Assembly (NCBI GenBank): GCA_017397695.1
Contig: JAFQIF010000210.1
Coordinates: 1 to 48,214, forward strand
Source of the DNA: Clostridia bacterium
Lineage (GTDB): Bacteria > Bacillota_A > Clostridia > Christensenellales > Aristaeellaceae
Length of the DNA: 48,214 bases
Direction: 5' to 3'
In this document: one piece after another, positions 32,106 to 41,082 of the stretch
Layout: every line of letters starts with the position of its first letter
How positions within the stretch are numbered: the first letter of the stretch is position 1
Translations under genes and position numbers: made by a program
The notes under the pieces: model-generated
What the model saw: only the letters and a program-made list of their open reading frames with translations
The model's database searches: none
What the model was told of the DNA's origin: nothing

Positions 32106-33407
32106 TCATTCTTCCTGTGCCATGATCCACGCCGCAATATCCGCGCTGACCTTTTCATCCACCGCTTTCGGCGTTTCATATGCAGCCTGAGCGTTGAGGA
32201 TCGAATCCCTCTCGCCTGCAGGCATAAACAGATGATTCAGCCCCGGATAGGTGATATACGCATAGCGATCATCCTCACCCAAGCGATCGTGCCATGCATC
32301 AAACGCATCGCGCTCCACCTGAAAATCCGCCTCTCCCCACAGAAACAGGAACGGCTTTTCACTCTGCTTTGCTGTCCCGGCAAGATCGATTCGCGCCATG
32401 TGCGCCAAATACACGCCCGGCATACCAAAGACCGTTTCCAGCGCCGCTTCTTCATCGCTCATCTGCGCAAGCCTTAGGCCCTTTTCTCTTTCCGCCTCGA
32501 TCTGTGCAAGCAGCATTGCGCGCTGCGCTTCGGGCACACAATCCATCAATGCGAGATTCTGCGCCATGGAGATTTCCCACAGGGCAAGCGGCGTACCTGC
32601 CAGAGAAACGCCCCCATCAAAGCCGCATGCGTCAACCAGATATGGCGTAAGCATGCCGCCCTCGCTGTGGCCAAGCAGATAGACGCTTACCGCCCCCGTA
32701 GCCTCGCGCAGCACGCGCAGCGCTTCCATGGCTGGTTCCAAGTATTCCTGATCGATCGTTTCACACGAACGCTGCGGATGGCTGTAGGTGATCTTGTCAT
32801 GCCGGATACTGCCCACGCCCAGCGCCGCCAAATCATAGGCAAGATCTCGGAAGGGCTTGTTGGCCCCGATGGTTTCATCCATATCACTCGGACCGGAGCC
32901 GTGCGCAAAAACGACATACGGCGTATGCGCATCCGCGTTCGCAGGCACGACAATCTCGCCCGCAAGCGGATACCCACTTCCTTCAAAGAGCGTAACAGCC
33001 AGTGCCTGTGCGCCCTGGCCCAGCGCCTTGGCAAGCGGCGCGGCCTGCACCTGCAGCGGCGCTATGTACATCGACGCAATCCTTCCCTGTATATCAAAGG
33101 CAAGCGAGAGCATCGACGCACCGCTTTCATGTAAAAGCTGTATGGCAGCCGTACCCGACGTCTCATCCGCCTGCACGCCGGCAATGCCTGTACAATCACC
33201 CAGCTGCAGCGCGATAGACGCCACACCTGCAGCCAACGCAGCCTCGCTTACGGCGCCGCGCATATTATCATCAAACTGTGCGCACAGCGCAGCATAATCG
33301 CCGGCAATCAACATCTCCGCGGCCATCTGCGCCTGCTGCTGCGTATCCGCCAGCGCGCAGATTGGCAGCATCGAAAGCACAAGCAGTACCGCAGCGATCG
33401 TTTTCAC
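32106..33407 (-). CDS. Exported alpha/beta hydrolase with DUF3887-like N-domain
   Basis: 433-aa secreted hydrolase. A signal peptide (about 1-20) is followed by a small DUF3887-like domain (about 25-115) and an alpha/beta hydrolase fold. The oxyanion region is FAHGSGPSDMDE, the nucleophile is S248 in GHSEGG, the Asp is in WGEADFQV and the His in GLNHLF. Such enzymes act as esterases or peptidases; the substrate is unknown. It starts at GTG with GGAGG 7 nt upstream, 22 nt after the ABC-F gene, and is last in that operon. Confidence 0.88.
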   Translation of the reverse strand: MKTIAAVLLVLSMLPICALADTQQQAQMAAEMLIAGDYAALCAQFDDNMRGAVSEAALAAGVASIALQLGDCTGIAGVQADETSGTAAIQLLHESGASMLSLAFDIQGRIASMYIAPLQVQAAPLAKALGQGAQALAVTLFEGSGYPLAGEIVVPANADAHTPYVVFAHGSGPSDMDETIGANKPFRDLAYDLAALGVGSIRHDKITYSHPQRSCETIDQEYLEPAMEALRVLREATGAVSVYLLGHSEGGMLTPYLVDACGFDGGVSLAGTPLALWEISMAQNLALMDCVPEAQRAMLLAQIEAEREKGLRLAQMSDEEAALETVFGMPGVYLAHMARIDLAGTAKQSEKPFLFLWGEADFQVERDAFDAWHDRLGEDDRYAYITYPGLNHLFMPAGERDSILNAQAAYETPKAVDEKVSADIAAWIMAQEE

Positions 33408-33429
33408 AGGTAATCCTCCTCCTGCTTAC

Positions 33430-35229
33430 TTATCCTTTCTTCTGCGCCTCAATGCGCTCGACCAGATCGGTCAGATACAGCCAGCGCTCTTCGGCGTCAA
33501 GCAGTTCCTGCTCCGTCTTCTCTTTGAGCGCGGCAAGCTCCGTCAGCTTGACAAAATCGCTCGCATATTCCGCAATCTGATTGTCGATTTCTGCAAGCTT
33601 TTCGTTGAGCGATTCGATGCGCGCATCAATCGTCTCGTAATCCCTCTGCTCCTTGAAGCTCATGCGCAGCTCGCGCGGCTTTTCCCTGCGCTGCGTATTC
33701 TGCGTGTTATCTGTCTTCTGCGTTTTGGCCACCAGCTCCTGCTGCTCAGCCATATGATCCAGATAATCCGAGAAAGAGCACACATACTGTACCAGCTGCG
33801 CGCCCTCCTCAAAGGCGAAGAGCCTGCCCGCTATGCGATCCAGGAACGAGCGGTCGTGCGAAACGACCACCACCGCGCCCTGGAAAGATGCAAGGTAGTC
33901 CTCAAGAATTTCCAGCGTAGCGATATCCAGATCGTTGGTCGGCTCATCCAGCAGCAGTACATTCGGCGCGCTCATGAGCACACTGGCCAGATACAGCCTG
34001 CGCTTTTCTCCGCCGGAAAGGCGATTGACAGGCGTAAGCTGCACATCCGGAGGAAAGAGGAACTGTTCGAGCATCTGGCTGGCAGAGAATCGTCCATCCG
34101 GCGTATTCACATACTCCGCAATGTCCTTCATAAAGTCGATCAGGCGCATACTCTCATCGACAATCGGGAATTCCTGTTTGAAAAAGCCGACCTTCACCGT
34201 ATCGCCCAAGGCAACCGTCCCTTCGTCCGGCGCCAGTTCGCCTGCAAGCATACGCAGCATAGTCGTTTTGCCGCAGCCATTGGGGCCGACGATTGCCATG
34301 CGCTCATCGCGCAAGATCGTATAGGTAAAGCCGGAGAGCAGCGTTCTTCCGCCCATGCGCTTGCCCACGCTCTCGCATTCCACAATGCGCCTGCCCAGCC
34401 GCGAACTGGTGGAGGACAGCTGAAGCTTTGCCTCGGCCTGCGGTCCCCTGATCGCGCTCATCTCTTCAAATCGCTGGATGCGCGCCTTCTGCTTGGTGCT
34501 TCTGGCCTGCGCGCCGCGGCGAATCCACTCCAGTTCACGGCGCAGAATCGAGCTGCGCTTACGCGCAGCTGCGTTCTCCATATCCAGCCTGGCTGCTTTC
34601 TGCTCCAGATAATAGGAGAAATTCCCGTCGTGCATATACAATCCACTCAGATCCAGCTCCGCGATGCGGTTGCACACGCGATCCAGAAAGTATCGATCAT
34701 GCGTAACCATCATCAGCGCACCGCGATACGCCGCCAGACGCTTTTCCAGCCAGGCGATCGTCTGCGCATCGATATGGTTGGTCGGCTCATCCAGCAGCAG
34801 CAGATCCACCGGGCGGATCAGCGCCGCGGCCAGCGCTACGCGCTTCTTCTGGCCGCCGGAGAATGTTCGCACGTCGCTGTCAAAATCCGTGATGCCCAGC
34901 TGGGTAAGCAGCGCCTTGGCTTCATATGCATCCGGAGCGCCGACATCCTTCGGGCTATCAAACAGCACCTGATCAACGCTGGTGCGCTGCACGTCGTACA
35001 CAGGCATCTGCGGCAGATAGCTCACACGCAGACCGCTTCTGCGCATAATTGTGCCGCCATCCGGTTCCTCCATGCCGCAAAGCAGTTTGAGCAGCGTGGA
35101 CTTGCCCGTGCCATTGACGCCAACGACGCCAATGCGGTCCTGCTCGCCGATATAAAGCGTCGCGTCGGTGATCAGTTTTTTGAGCGTATAGCTCTTTGCA
35201 ATGTGTTCTGCAGATAGAATCGCTGCCAT
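33430..35229 (-). CDS. ABC-F family ATPase (Uup-like)
   Basis: 599-aa cytoplasmic protein with two ATPase domains and no membrane segments, as in ABC-F translation or ribosome-associated factors. Domain 1: GVNGTGKST, SGGQKKRVALA, LLLLDEPTNH. Domain 2: GPNGCGKTT, LSGGEKRRLYLA, VLLLDEPTND. The inter-domain linker is rich in Arg/Ala (the P-site tRNA interacting region). The charged C-terminal coiled coil, about 80 residues (YETIDARIESLNEKLAEIDNQ), is Uup-like. Its ATG overlaps the upstream AAA gene stop region (TGACATG). It is not clearly an antibiotic-resistance type. Confidence 0.92.
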   Translation of the reverse strand: MAAILSAEHIAKSYTLKKLITDATLYIGEQDRIGVVGVNGTGKSTLLKLLCGMEEPDGGTIMRRSGLRVSYLPQMPVYDVQRTSVDQVLFDSPKDVGAPDAYEAKALLTQLGITDFDSDVRTFSGGQKKRVALAAALIRPVDLLLLDEPTNHIDAQTIAWLEKRLAAYRGALMMVTHDRYFLDRVCNRIAELDLSGLYMHDGNFSYYLEQKAARLDMENAAARKRSSILRRELEWIRRGAQARSTKQKARIQRFEEMSAIRGPQAEAKLQLSSTSSRLGRRIVECESVGKRMGGRTLLSGFTYTILRDERMAIVGPNGCGKTTMLRMLAGELAPDEGTVALGDTVKVGFFKQEFPIVDESMRLIDFMKDIAEYVNTPDGRFSASQMLEQFLFPPDVQLTPVNRLSGGEKRRLYLASVLMSAPNVLLLDEPTNDLDIATLEILEDYLASFQGAVVVVSHDRSFLDRIAGRLFAFEEGAQLVQYVCSFSDYLDHMAEQQELVAKTQKTDNTQNTQRREKPRELRMSFKEQRDYETIDARIESLNEKLAEIDNQIAEYASDFVKLTELAALKEKTEQELLDAEERWLYLTDLVERIEAQKKG

Positions 35230-35230
35230 G

Positions 35231-36751
35231 TCAGTTTCGTTCCTCGGTCGTTTTCGTCTGCGCTTGGGCTGTTTCCTGCTGCGCCTCTTCATTCTTCACG
35301 GCTTCTTCGCCGAGAATGGCCATTTCTGCGTCGCGCTGTGTGATCTCGCAGAGCATGTCTCTGGTGATTTCGCCGGTCAGCGCCGCCAAGCGGTTCGCCT
35401 GCTCCTGCACAAGCTTCTCCAGGGTATTGCGCATGCCTCGCGCGTTGCCAAAGTCCAGTCTGTCAGAAACGGTCATGCCCTCCAGCATGTCGCGCACAAC
35501 CCTGTTGGCGCCGTCGGAGACAACATAGCCCTGCTTTTTCGCATTCATCGCCAGGATCGCCATCAGCTCGTCATCAGTATAATCCGGGAAATCGATGTAC
35601 TTATTGAATCGGGAGATGAGACCCGGGTTGCTGGTCAGGAAATCGTGCATTTCATCGGTATATCCGGCGACAATCACCACCAGATCGTCGCGGTTATCCT
35701 CCATGAGCTTGACCAGTGTGTCGATCGCTTCACGACCAAAGTCGTTATCCATGCCCTTGCGCGCCAGCGCATATGCTTCGTCGATAAAGAGGATGCCGCC
35801 CAGCGCGCTCTTCACCACTTCGGTTACCTTGCCCGCCGTCTGACCGACATAGCCGGCCACCAGCCCGCTTCGGTCGGTTTCAATGAGCTGGCCCTGGCTG
35901 AGGAAGCCGAGCTGCTTATAAATCCTGGCCACCAGGCGCGCGACCGTTGTCTTGCCCGTGCCTGGATTGCCGGTGAAGACCATATGGAAACTCATGTCCA
36001 TGACCTTCAGGTCATGCTGCTCACGCAGCTTCCGCACCTTAATGAGGTTGATGAGCGAATGCACCTCGCGCTTCACACCGTCCAGACCGATAAGGCTGTC
36101 CAGCTCGGCGAGCAGTTCGTCCACCGTCTTTTCCGGCTCTTCCTCTTTCTTTTGCGGCTGCGCAGCGGCCTTCTCCTCTGCCTCAGGCGTGCCATCAGGC
36201 TTTCCGGTGCTGCCCGGCACATCCACACGCTTCATCTCCTGCGCCGCACCCGCATGACGGCCCGCTGCGCGGGAGAGCAGGAATGTACGCAGAGCGCCCA
36301 GATAGGATGTGATGAAATTGAGCGTGAGTCCGCCCATAGAGCCATCCACGTCCGCTGCGGCATAGAGCAGCTGGCTGACGCCGTTTACAAATTGCTGCGC
36401 GGTGTTTGTTCCGTCCTTGTCATCCATCGCCACGCAGCAGCGCAGAAGCAGAGGCGTGCCTTCGGCAAAGGAGCGGTTCTTGTAGCCGATATTCAGCGCC
36501 GCTTCGCCTGTTGCCTTGCCGATGGAGAGTACATCGCGCGCGGGCACTTCGGCGACAAAGTGCTTCATCTGCACAGAAACGCCGCCCTGAAACTGCGCCA
36601 TTTTGAGCAGTAGTGCCTGAGTATACATATCCAAAAACAGGCGGATATCGCTTGTGCCTACGCGCTGCCAGTTGCCGCTGGTAACCAGCTGCTCACAGGC
36701 AGCCTCCATCTGTGCATAAGCCGCGCGGCCCTTTTTCATCTGTTCGCTCAT
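35231..36751 (-). CDS. CbbX/SpoVK-like AAA ATPase
   Basis: 506-aa protein. The C-terminal half is an AAA+ domain of the CbxX/CfqX family: GNPGTGKTT (261-269), LFIDEAYAL Walker B, and RFNKYIDFPDYT with the sensor Arg region. SpoVK of Bacillus and CbbX of Rubisco operons share this domain. The N-terminal 200 residues have no recognised domain and end in a charged linker (about 178-210). A Glu/Gln-rich tail follows the AAA core. GGAGA lies 6 nt before the ATG. It sits between a flippase and an ABC-F gene. A sporulation role is possible but not shown. Confidence 0.88.
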   Translation of the reverse strand: MSEQMKKGRAAYAQMEAACEQLVTSGNWQRVGTSDIRLFLDMYTQALLLKMAQFQGGVSVQMKHFVAEVPARDVLSIGKATGEAALNIGYKNRSFAEGTPLLLRCCVAMDDKDGTNTAQQFVNGVSQLLYAAADVDGSMGGLTLNFITSYLGALRTFLLSRAAGRHAGAAQEMKRVDVPGSTGKPDGTPEAEEKAAAQPQKKEEEPEKTVDELLAELDSLIGLDGVKREVHSLINLIKVRKLREQHDLKVMDMSFHMVFTGNPGTGKTTVARLVARIYKQLGFLSQGQLIETDRSGLVAGYVGQTAGKVTEVVKSALGGILFIDEAYALARKGMDNDFGREAIDTLVKLMEDNRDDLVVIVAGYTDEMHDFLTSNPGLISRFNKYIDFPDYTDDELMAILAMNAKKQGYVVSDGANRVVRDMLEGMTVSDRLDFGNARGMRNTLEKLVQEQANRLAALTGEITRDMLCEITQRDAEMAILGEEAVKNEEAQQETAQAQTKTTEERN

Positions 36752-36763
36752 ATGTCTTCTCCT

Positions 36764-38059
36764 TTACGCCCCTGCGCCAAGCTTTCTTCTGACCTTGCCG
36801 ACCATACCCTTCAGACGCGCGATTTCCTCGGACTTGAACAGGAACACATCGCGCGCAGGGATGTGATAGGTTTTCAGATAATACACGAGGAAGCAGCCGC
36901 CCGCCACGGTATAGGAAACCACCGACGCAGCCGCTGCGCCCATCTTGCCCCACAGCGGGATAGTGAACAGGTTGCAGATGATATTCGCTACGACGGAAAG
37001 GGTGAGCATGCCCAGGTAGGTATACTTCTTGCCCTGCGCCAGCAGCAGCGTACCGATGATCTTGAAATAGCTCATCGGGATGATACCGGCAATGAGCAGC
37101 ACGGTCACCGGATAAGCCGGCAGGTACTCCGCACCCGCCAGCAGCCAGATGACCGGCTTACCCAGCAGCAAAATACCCGCGATCATGCAGAAAGTGAGAT
37201 AGAGGTTGACCTTCATGCTCATGGTCACCTCGCCGATTGCGTCATCTTTCGCCGTGCGGGAGAAGAGCACCTCTCGGAACGCATCCGGGATCAACCAGCC
37301 ATACTCTGAGAGCGACACACCCAGTGTATAAAAGCCGATTTCTGCATCGGGAACGCCAAACATGTAGCCCATCATCAGCGTATCCACGCGGTAATTGAGC
37401 GTGACCATCAGCGTCGTAATCATCGACACGATGCCAAAGGGCACAATCTTCACAGCAAAGCGCAGATCTGCCTTGAGCGGGTTAGGCATACGCTTCATAC
37501 GGTACAGCGCCATGATGACCGTGATCAGATCGCCCACAACCACCAGCGCCAGAGAGACCATGATCGTACGATTCATCGTGTAGAATGCCAGAATCGTGAT
37601 CAGCGTGTTGGTAATTCGCGCGGTGAAGAAGATCTTATTCTTGAACTTCACATCCTCCACCATGATCATGAAGCTCAGCTGATTGGCCAGCACCTGAATC
37701 GGCGCGATCAGGCAAACTGCCGTCAGCGCAAAGGAATTCAGCGCCACTGCGGCAAAAACACCGATCACCGTGTACGCAATAAACTGCAGCAGGAAGATGC
37801 GCAGGAACTTATTGAGCACATCCGGCTCGTTCTGCCGCTTGTAATAGGGATACGGCTGATACAGGCCAAAGTTTGCCGTAACGGCAACGATAGAGATCAT
37901 CGAGGAGATCTGGCCCAGTTCGCCCTTGAGTTCCGGACCCAGAAAACGGTTGGAATAGCTCGAGGCAATCAGGCCGATGACTACCGCCATAATCTTGGTA
38001 AAGATGGTATAGACATAATCGTTGTCCGTAATCCTGCGGACGATACTCTTTAGCCGCAT
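36764..38059 (-). CDS. Oligosaccharide flippase / MATE-like polysaccharide exporter
   Basis: 431-aa integral membrane protein with about 12 hydrophobic helices, of the MOP (MviM/Wzx-like) exporter superfamily. Features are NRFLGPELKGELG near the N-terminus (typical of Wzx-type flippases), FKNKIFF, and a YRVDTLMMGY central segment. It probably moves lipid-linked saccharides across the membrane; the substrate is unknown. GAGAGGG lies 7 nt before the ATG. It is first of the four-gene operon with the AAA, ABC-F and hydrolase genes and has its own promoter. Confidence 0.9.
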   Translation of the reverse strand: MRLKSIVRRITDNDYVYTIFTKIMAVVIGLIASSYSNRFLGPELKGELGQISSMISIVAVTANFGLYQPYPYYKRQNEPDVLNKFLRIFLLQFIAYTVIGVFAAVALNSFALTAVCLIAPIQVLANQLSFMIMVEDVKFKNKIFFTARITNTLITILAFYTMNRTIMVSLALVVVGDLITVIMALYRMKRMPNPLKADLRFAVKIVPFGIVSMITTLMVTLNYRVDTLMMGYMFGVPDAEIGFYTLGVSLSEYGWLIPDAFREVLFSRTAKDDAIGEVTMSMKVNLYLTFCMIAGILLLGKPVIWLLAGAEYLPAYPVTVLLIAGIIPMSYFKIIGTLLLAQGKKYTYLGMLTLSVVANIICNLFTIPLWGKMGAAAASVVSYTVAGGCFLVYYLKTYHIPARDVFLFKSEEIARLKGMVGKVRRKLGAGA

Positions 38060-38099
38060 AGCACTACCCTCTCATCATAGACGTATGTATACAGGATAT

Positions 38100-38128
38100 A
38101 TTATACAGCGAAACGGAAGGGTTTGCAA
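38100..38128 (-). promoter_or_regulatory. Sigma-A promoter of the flippase operon
   Basis: On the minus strand: TTGCAA (38123-38128), 17-bp spacer, TATAAT (38100-38105). Confidence 0.75.
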
Positions 38129-38157
38129 ATCGTTTTGGCTTTCCATTTCACTCCGGC

Positions 38158-38185
38158 ACACCGGATGCACGTCGCACATATCATG
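38158..38185 (+). promoter_or_regulatory. Sigma-K-like promoter of the second cysteine-rich gene
   Basis: AC (38158-38159), 17-bp spacer, CATATCATG (38177-38185), compared with AC-N16/17-CATANNNTA. The deviation (TG for TA) is the same as in the element before the coat-like gene at 11196. Confidence 0.33.
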
Positions 38186-38292
38186 CAGTGGAGCTTCTCC
38201 CTGCTCTATACGGCGCCAAACGCCGAACGTTTCCCGCGGGTATGCCAATGGCGGCGTCCCGCTTCCCATAGACGAACCGGAGGTGCAACGTG

Positions 38293-38802
38293 ATGTCTTG
38301 CTGTCATCATTCCTGCCACACCGATCATCTTTCCTACTGTCCGTATCCGCAGTGGAAACATCCTCTGCTGTGCAATCAGGCACATTTCTGCTGCGCTGAT
38401 TCCAACAATGATTACGGACCGACACTGGTCATTCACCTGATTCTGCTTGAGCCATGCGGCAACCAGAGCTGCACGCCGCGCAGCTTCACAGTCCGCGTCA
38501 CTGGCCCCAGCTATCCCTGCGGCGAAATGTTCACCCTGCGGGCAGGCAGCTGCACACAGCTCGATGAGCCGCTCGTCATCGCCGGACTCACGCCCGGCCA
38601 GTACGAAATCGATCTGGTCGATTACCACGGATGCAGCTGTGGTAACAGCTGCGGTAACGAATACGACACGACGTTCACCGGACCGATCTGCGGCGGCGAA
38701 ATATCCATTACCGCGTCCCGCGTACCGACGGTGATCACCATCGTCGCCCGCAAACGCATGTGCGGCCGCCGTCGCCGCCGCTGCGTAAACACCTGCTGCT
38801 GA
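38293..38802 (+). CDS. Cysteine-rich putative spore surface protein
   Basis: 169-aa protein with 19 Cys, no signal peptide, a Cys/His-rich N-terminus (SCCHHSCHTDH), and a basic Cys-rich end (CGRRRRRCVNTCC). The middle (about 45-145) looks like a beta-sandwich with LTPGQYEIDLVDYHG, similar in rhythm to Cna-B/prealbumin-like folds. Not a family I can name. GGAGG lies 9 nt before the ATG; an in-frame GTG just before it is also possible. Cys-rich ends are common in coat and exosporium proteins that crosslink. The neighbours sleB-ypeB support a spore role by position. Confidence 0.6.
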   Translation: MSCCHHSCHTDHLSYCPYPQWKHPLLCNQAHFCCADSNNDYGPTLVIHLILLEPCGNQSCTPRSFTVRVTGPSYPCGEMFTLRAGSCTQLDEPLVIAGLTPGQYEIDLVDYHGCSCGNSCGNEYDTTFTGPICGGEISITASRVPTVITIVARKRMCGRRRRRCVNTCC

Positions 38803-38810
38803 ACACAGGC

Positions 38811-38840
38811 AAGGGGAGATACAAGGTATCTCCCCTTTTC
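38811..38840 (+). terminator. Terminator of the cysteine-rich gene
   Basis: AAGGGGAGATAC-aag-GTATCTCCCCTT, 12-bp perfect stem followed by TTCTGTTTAT. Confidence 0.8.
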
Positions 38841-38843
38841 TGT

Positions 38844-40166
38844 TTATATAACAGTCTCGCCTTGTTCGGTCTTCTCTGCACGCAGGATCTGCACAGCCTC
38901 GCCGCTGCGCGCATCCACATAGGCATAATATGTCCCATCCAGAAATCGTCCGCAAAACTCCCAGCACAGCCGCTCACCGCCATTTGTCGGGATAATACAC
39001 AGCCGGGAATACTGCACATCCAGCCGATCTGAGAGCGTCAGATGCGCCTGTCCGGCGCTCAGCGTAGGCAGCAGTCCGTGCCTTCGTTCATGGTTCATCA
39101 GGTACTGCGAACATTCTGCGCCGACCACCGTGCCCGTCTGCCTGCTGACCTGCACCTTCACCTGATCCGGATAGAGCAGCACGCCGTCCTGCAGCGCCGC
39201 GAAATTGGCCACGATCATGCCGTCGTATTCCTGCACAAAGCAACGCTGCATTTCGCCAAAGCCCATATCCGCCAGATAAACCTGCGCGCTCCTGAGGCAT
39301 TCCTCCCTGGAAACACGCTCCTCATATTCCGCTGCTTCCGGCATCATCCACAGCAGATGACCACCCTGTCCCGTCACCTGCACGCTGAGCGGCCCGCTGT
39401 CTGTATCCGCCGCAAAGCCAAAGGCCTCAAACAGGCCGCCGCTGTCCGCTGCGTCGCGGACACGATCGACCGTTGTGCCCGCATAGCGTGCAGCAGCATT
39501 TCTGGCCTGCTCACGCGTGATCCTCTCGCCAGTAAGCCCTTTGGGCGTATCCTGCGTTCTGCCGTCGGAAAACGGTCCATCGTAAATGAGTGATGGATAT
39601 TCCAGTCCGCTTCCTCCCGCAATCGCTTCCTCCTGCCAGGCATCCGACGCACCGCCATAGAGTTCTGCTTCCTCCATCGGCTCGCTGTAAAGATTCTCTC
39701 CCACGGCACTCAGATGCGCATTGAGCCCCTGGCAGGCCGTCAGCAATCCCTCAATCTGCGTCTCATCCGCCGCAGTCAGCATGCCGCCGCGGGACACCTG
39801 TGTGGCCAGCGTCATCACATAATCACCCATCTGCCCGGCGAACTTCATTGCGCCTGCGGATGCTTCCAAGCTTAGCGGCAGGCGGGAAAGCCCCGCCTCC
39901 ACATGCTGGGCGAGCAGCGCTGTTTCGCCCAGCAGCGTCACGCTCTGACTCGCGCCGGATGCAATGAGCAGCTTCTGCAGATTAATCTCAATATCCGCCA
40001 TAGCACGCACCACATCCGTCAGATCCCGCTGGCGCTCCATGGAAAGCGCCGTTTCCAGTTTCCATCTCTTCATACTCTGCGCAGCGTTTACCCCCAGGGA
40101 CAGGCACAGCAATACGCCGAAAAACACCGACAGCTGCACACCCCTGCTCATTCTTTTCTTTCTCAT
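38844..40166 (-). CDS. ypeB: Germination protein YpeB
   Basis: 440-aa spore protein needed to stabilise SleB in dormant spores. One N-terminal transmembrane helix (about 10-28) is followed by a helical region with NLQKLLIAS, and then by PepSY-type domains (about 215-430; ITREQARNAAARYAG and REECLRSAQVYLADMGF). The sequence ends shortly after the last PepSY unit, as in the family. The start MRKKRMS has GGAG 8 nt upstream. It follows sleB by 13 nt, the conserved sleB-ypeB order. Confidence 0.94.
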   Translation of the reverse strand: MRKKRMSRGVQLSVFFGVLLCLSLGVNAAQSMKRWKLETALSMERQRDLTDVVRAMADIEINLQKLLIASGASQSVTLLGETALLAQHVEAGLSRLPLSLEASAGAMKFAGQMGDYVMTLATQVSRGGMLTAADETQIEGLLTACQGLNAHLSAVGENLYSEPMEEAELYGGASDAWQEEAIAGGSGLEYPSLIYDGPFSDGRTQDTPKGLTGERITREQARNAAARYAGTTVDRVRDAADSGGLFEAFGFAADTDSGPLSVQVTGQGGHLLWMMPEAAEYEERVSREECLRSAQVYLADMGFGEMQRCFVQEYDGMIVANFAALQDGVLLYPDQVKVQVSRQTGTVVGAECSQYLMNHERRHGLLPTLSAGQAHLTLSDRLDVQYSRLCIIPTNGGERLCWEFCGRFLDGTYYAYVDARSGEAVQILRAEKTEQGETVI

Positions 40167-40179
40167 TGCCGCGCTCCGG

Positions 40180-40860
40180 TCATACTGCAAAGCTGTGATC
40201 GCCGATATTCAGGCGCACCTCGCGCGTCCAGATCCACTTGGACGTCGCCGTCGCCGGATTATAGTAATACAGACAACCGCCCGTCGGATCCCAGCCATTG
40301 AGTGCATCGCGTGCGGCACGCCGACTCTGCTCATTGGGCGTCAGGTTGATCTGACCGTCTGCGACCGCGTCAAATGCGCCCGCCTGATAGATCACTCCGG
40401 CTATGGTACTGGGAAACTTGCTCGAGCGGACACGATTAAGCACCACAGCGCCGACGGCCACCATGCCTACATACGGTTCGCCGCGCGCCTCGCCATGAAT
40501 CAGCCTGGCCAGCAGCTCCACATCCGAGGCATATGCCGCGCCCGCATTCGCAGACGCCTCCACCACCGTCTGTCCCACATCCGAAATGCCCATCGCCTCC
40601 AGCGTTCTCGATCCTGCGACGCCGTCTGCTGCCAGGCCGTTCTTTCGCTGGAAATATGTGACAGCATCATACGTCTCCTGACCGAACACTCCATCCACCT
40701 CGCCGTCATAGTATCCCCATTGCTTCAGCTTTCGCTGCACCTGACGCACCTGATCGCCCCTCGATCCCCAGTACACCGCCGCGCTGGCCTCGCCCGAGAA
40801 GGAAAGAGCAAGCAGAATTGCGCAAAGCGCACACGACAAGTATCGCACCCGCTTTTTCAC
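40180..40860 (-). CDS. sleB: Spore cortex-lytic enzyme SleB
   Basis: 226-aa lytic transglycosylase that degrades cortex peptidoglycan at germination. A signal peptide (about 1-28, ASA cleavage) precedes a peptidoglycan-binding domain (31-90: GDQVRQVQRKLKQWGYYDGEVDG) and the catalytic Hydrolase_2 domain (about 113-226). The predicted catalytic Glu is E124 in LIHGEARGEPYVG; GCLYYYNPATATSKWIW lies near the end. It starts at GTG with GGGAGG 7 nt upstream. That GTG overlaps the stop of a 52-codon gene (GTGA), so translation is probably coupled. Confidence 0.96.
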   Translation of the reverse strand: MKKRVRYLSCALCAILLALSFSGEASAAVYWGSRGDQVRQVQRKLKQWGYYDGEVDGVFGQETYDAVTYFQRKNGLAADGVAGSRTLEAMGISDVGQTVVEASANAGAAYASDVELLARLIHGEARGEPYVGMVAVGAVVLNRVRSSKFPSTIAGVIYQAGAFDAVADGQINLTPNEQSRRAARDALNGWDPTGGCLYYYNPATATSKWIWTREVRLNIGDHSFAV

Positions 40861-41015
40861 AGCTCCACCTCCCGCCCAGTACCGCTTTCGAGCAGGCGCT
40901 CAGGAATCAGCTGCGGAAACAGCAGGCTGAAAAAAACCGGCTGCGCCCACGAATGCGGAGCAGGCGCCGGCAGCAGCAACGCACAAAGCACAAACGCAGA
41001 AAAAAGGCGACCCAT
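40857..41015 (-). CDS. Small exported/membrane protein coupled to sleB
   Basis: A 52-codon ORF starts at ATG 41015 with GGAGA 7 nt upstream and ends in TGA overlapping the sleB GTG by 4 nt. The product has a basic start (MGR), a hydrophobic core (LFSAFVLCALLLPAPAP) and a possible signal cleavage site near SWAQ. A second hydrophobic stretch (PVFFSLLFPQL) and a charged tail follow. The good SD, stop/start overlap and signal-like composition argue that it is real. I do not recognise it. It could help SleB/YpeB export or stability; that is inference. Confidence 0.6.
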   Translation of the reverse strand: MGRLFSAFVLCALLLPAPAPHSWAQPVFFSLLFPQLIPERLLESGTGREVEL

Positions 41016-41082
41016 GTCAAGTATCTCCTCTCAAGGTTGGATACTGACAAGGATCACCTGATTATCCAAGGCTTATACCTGC

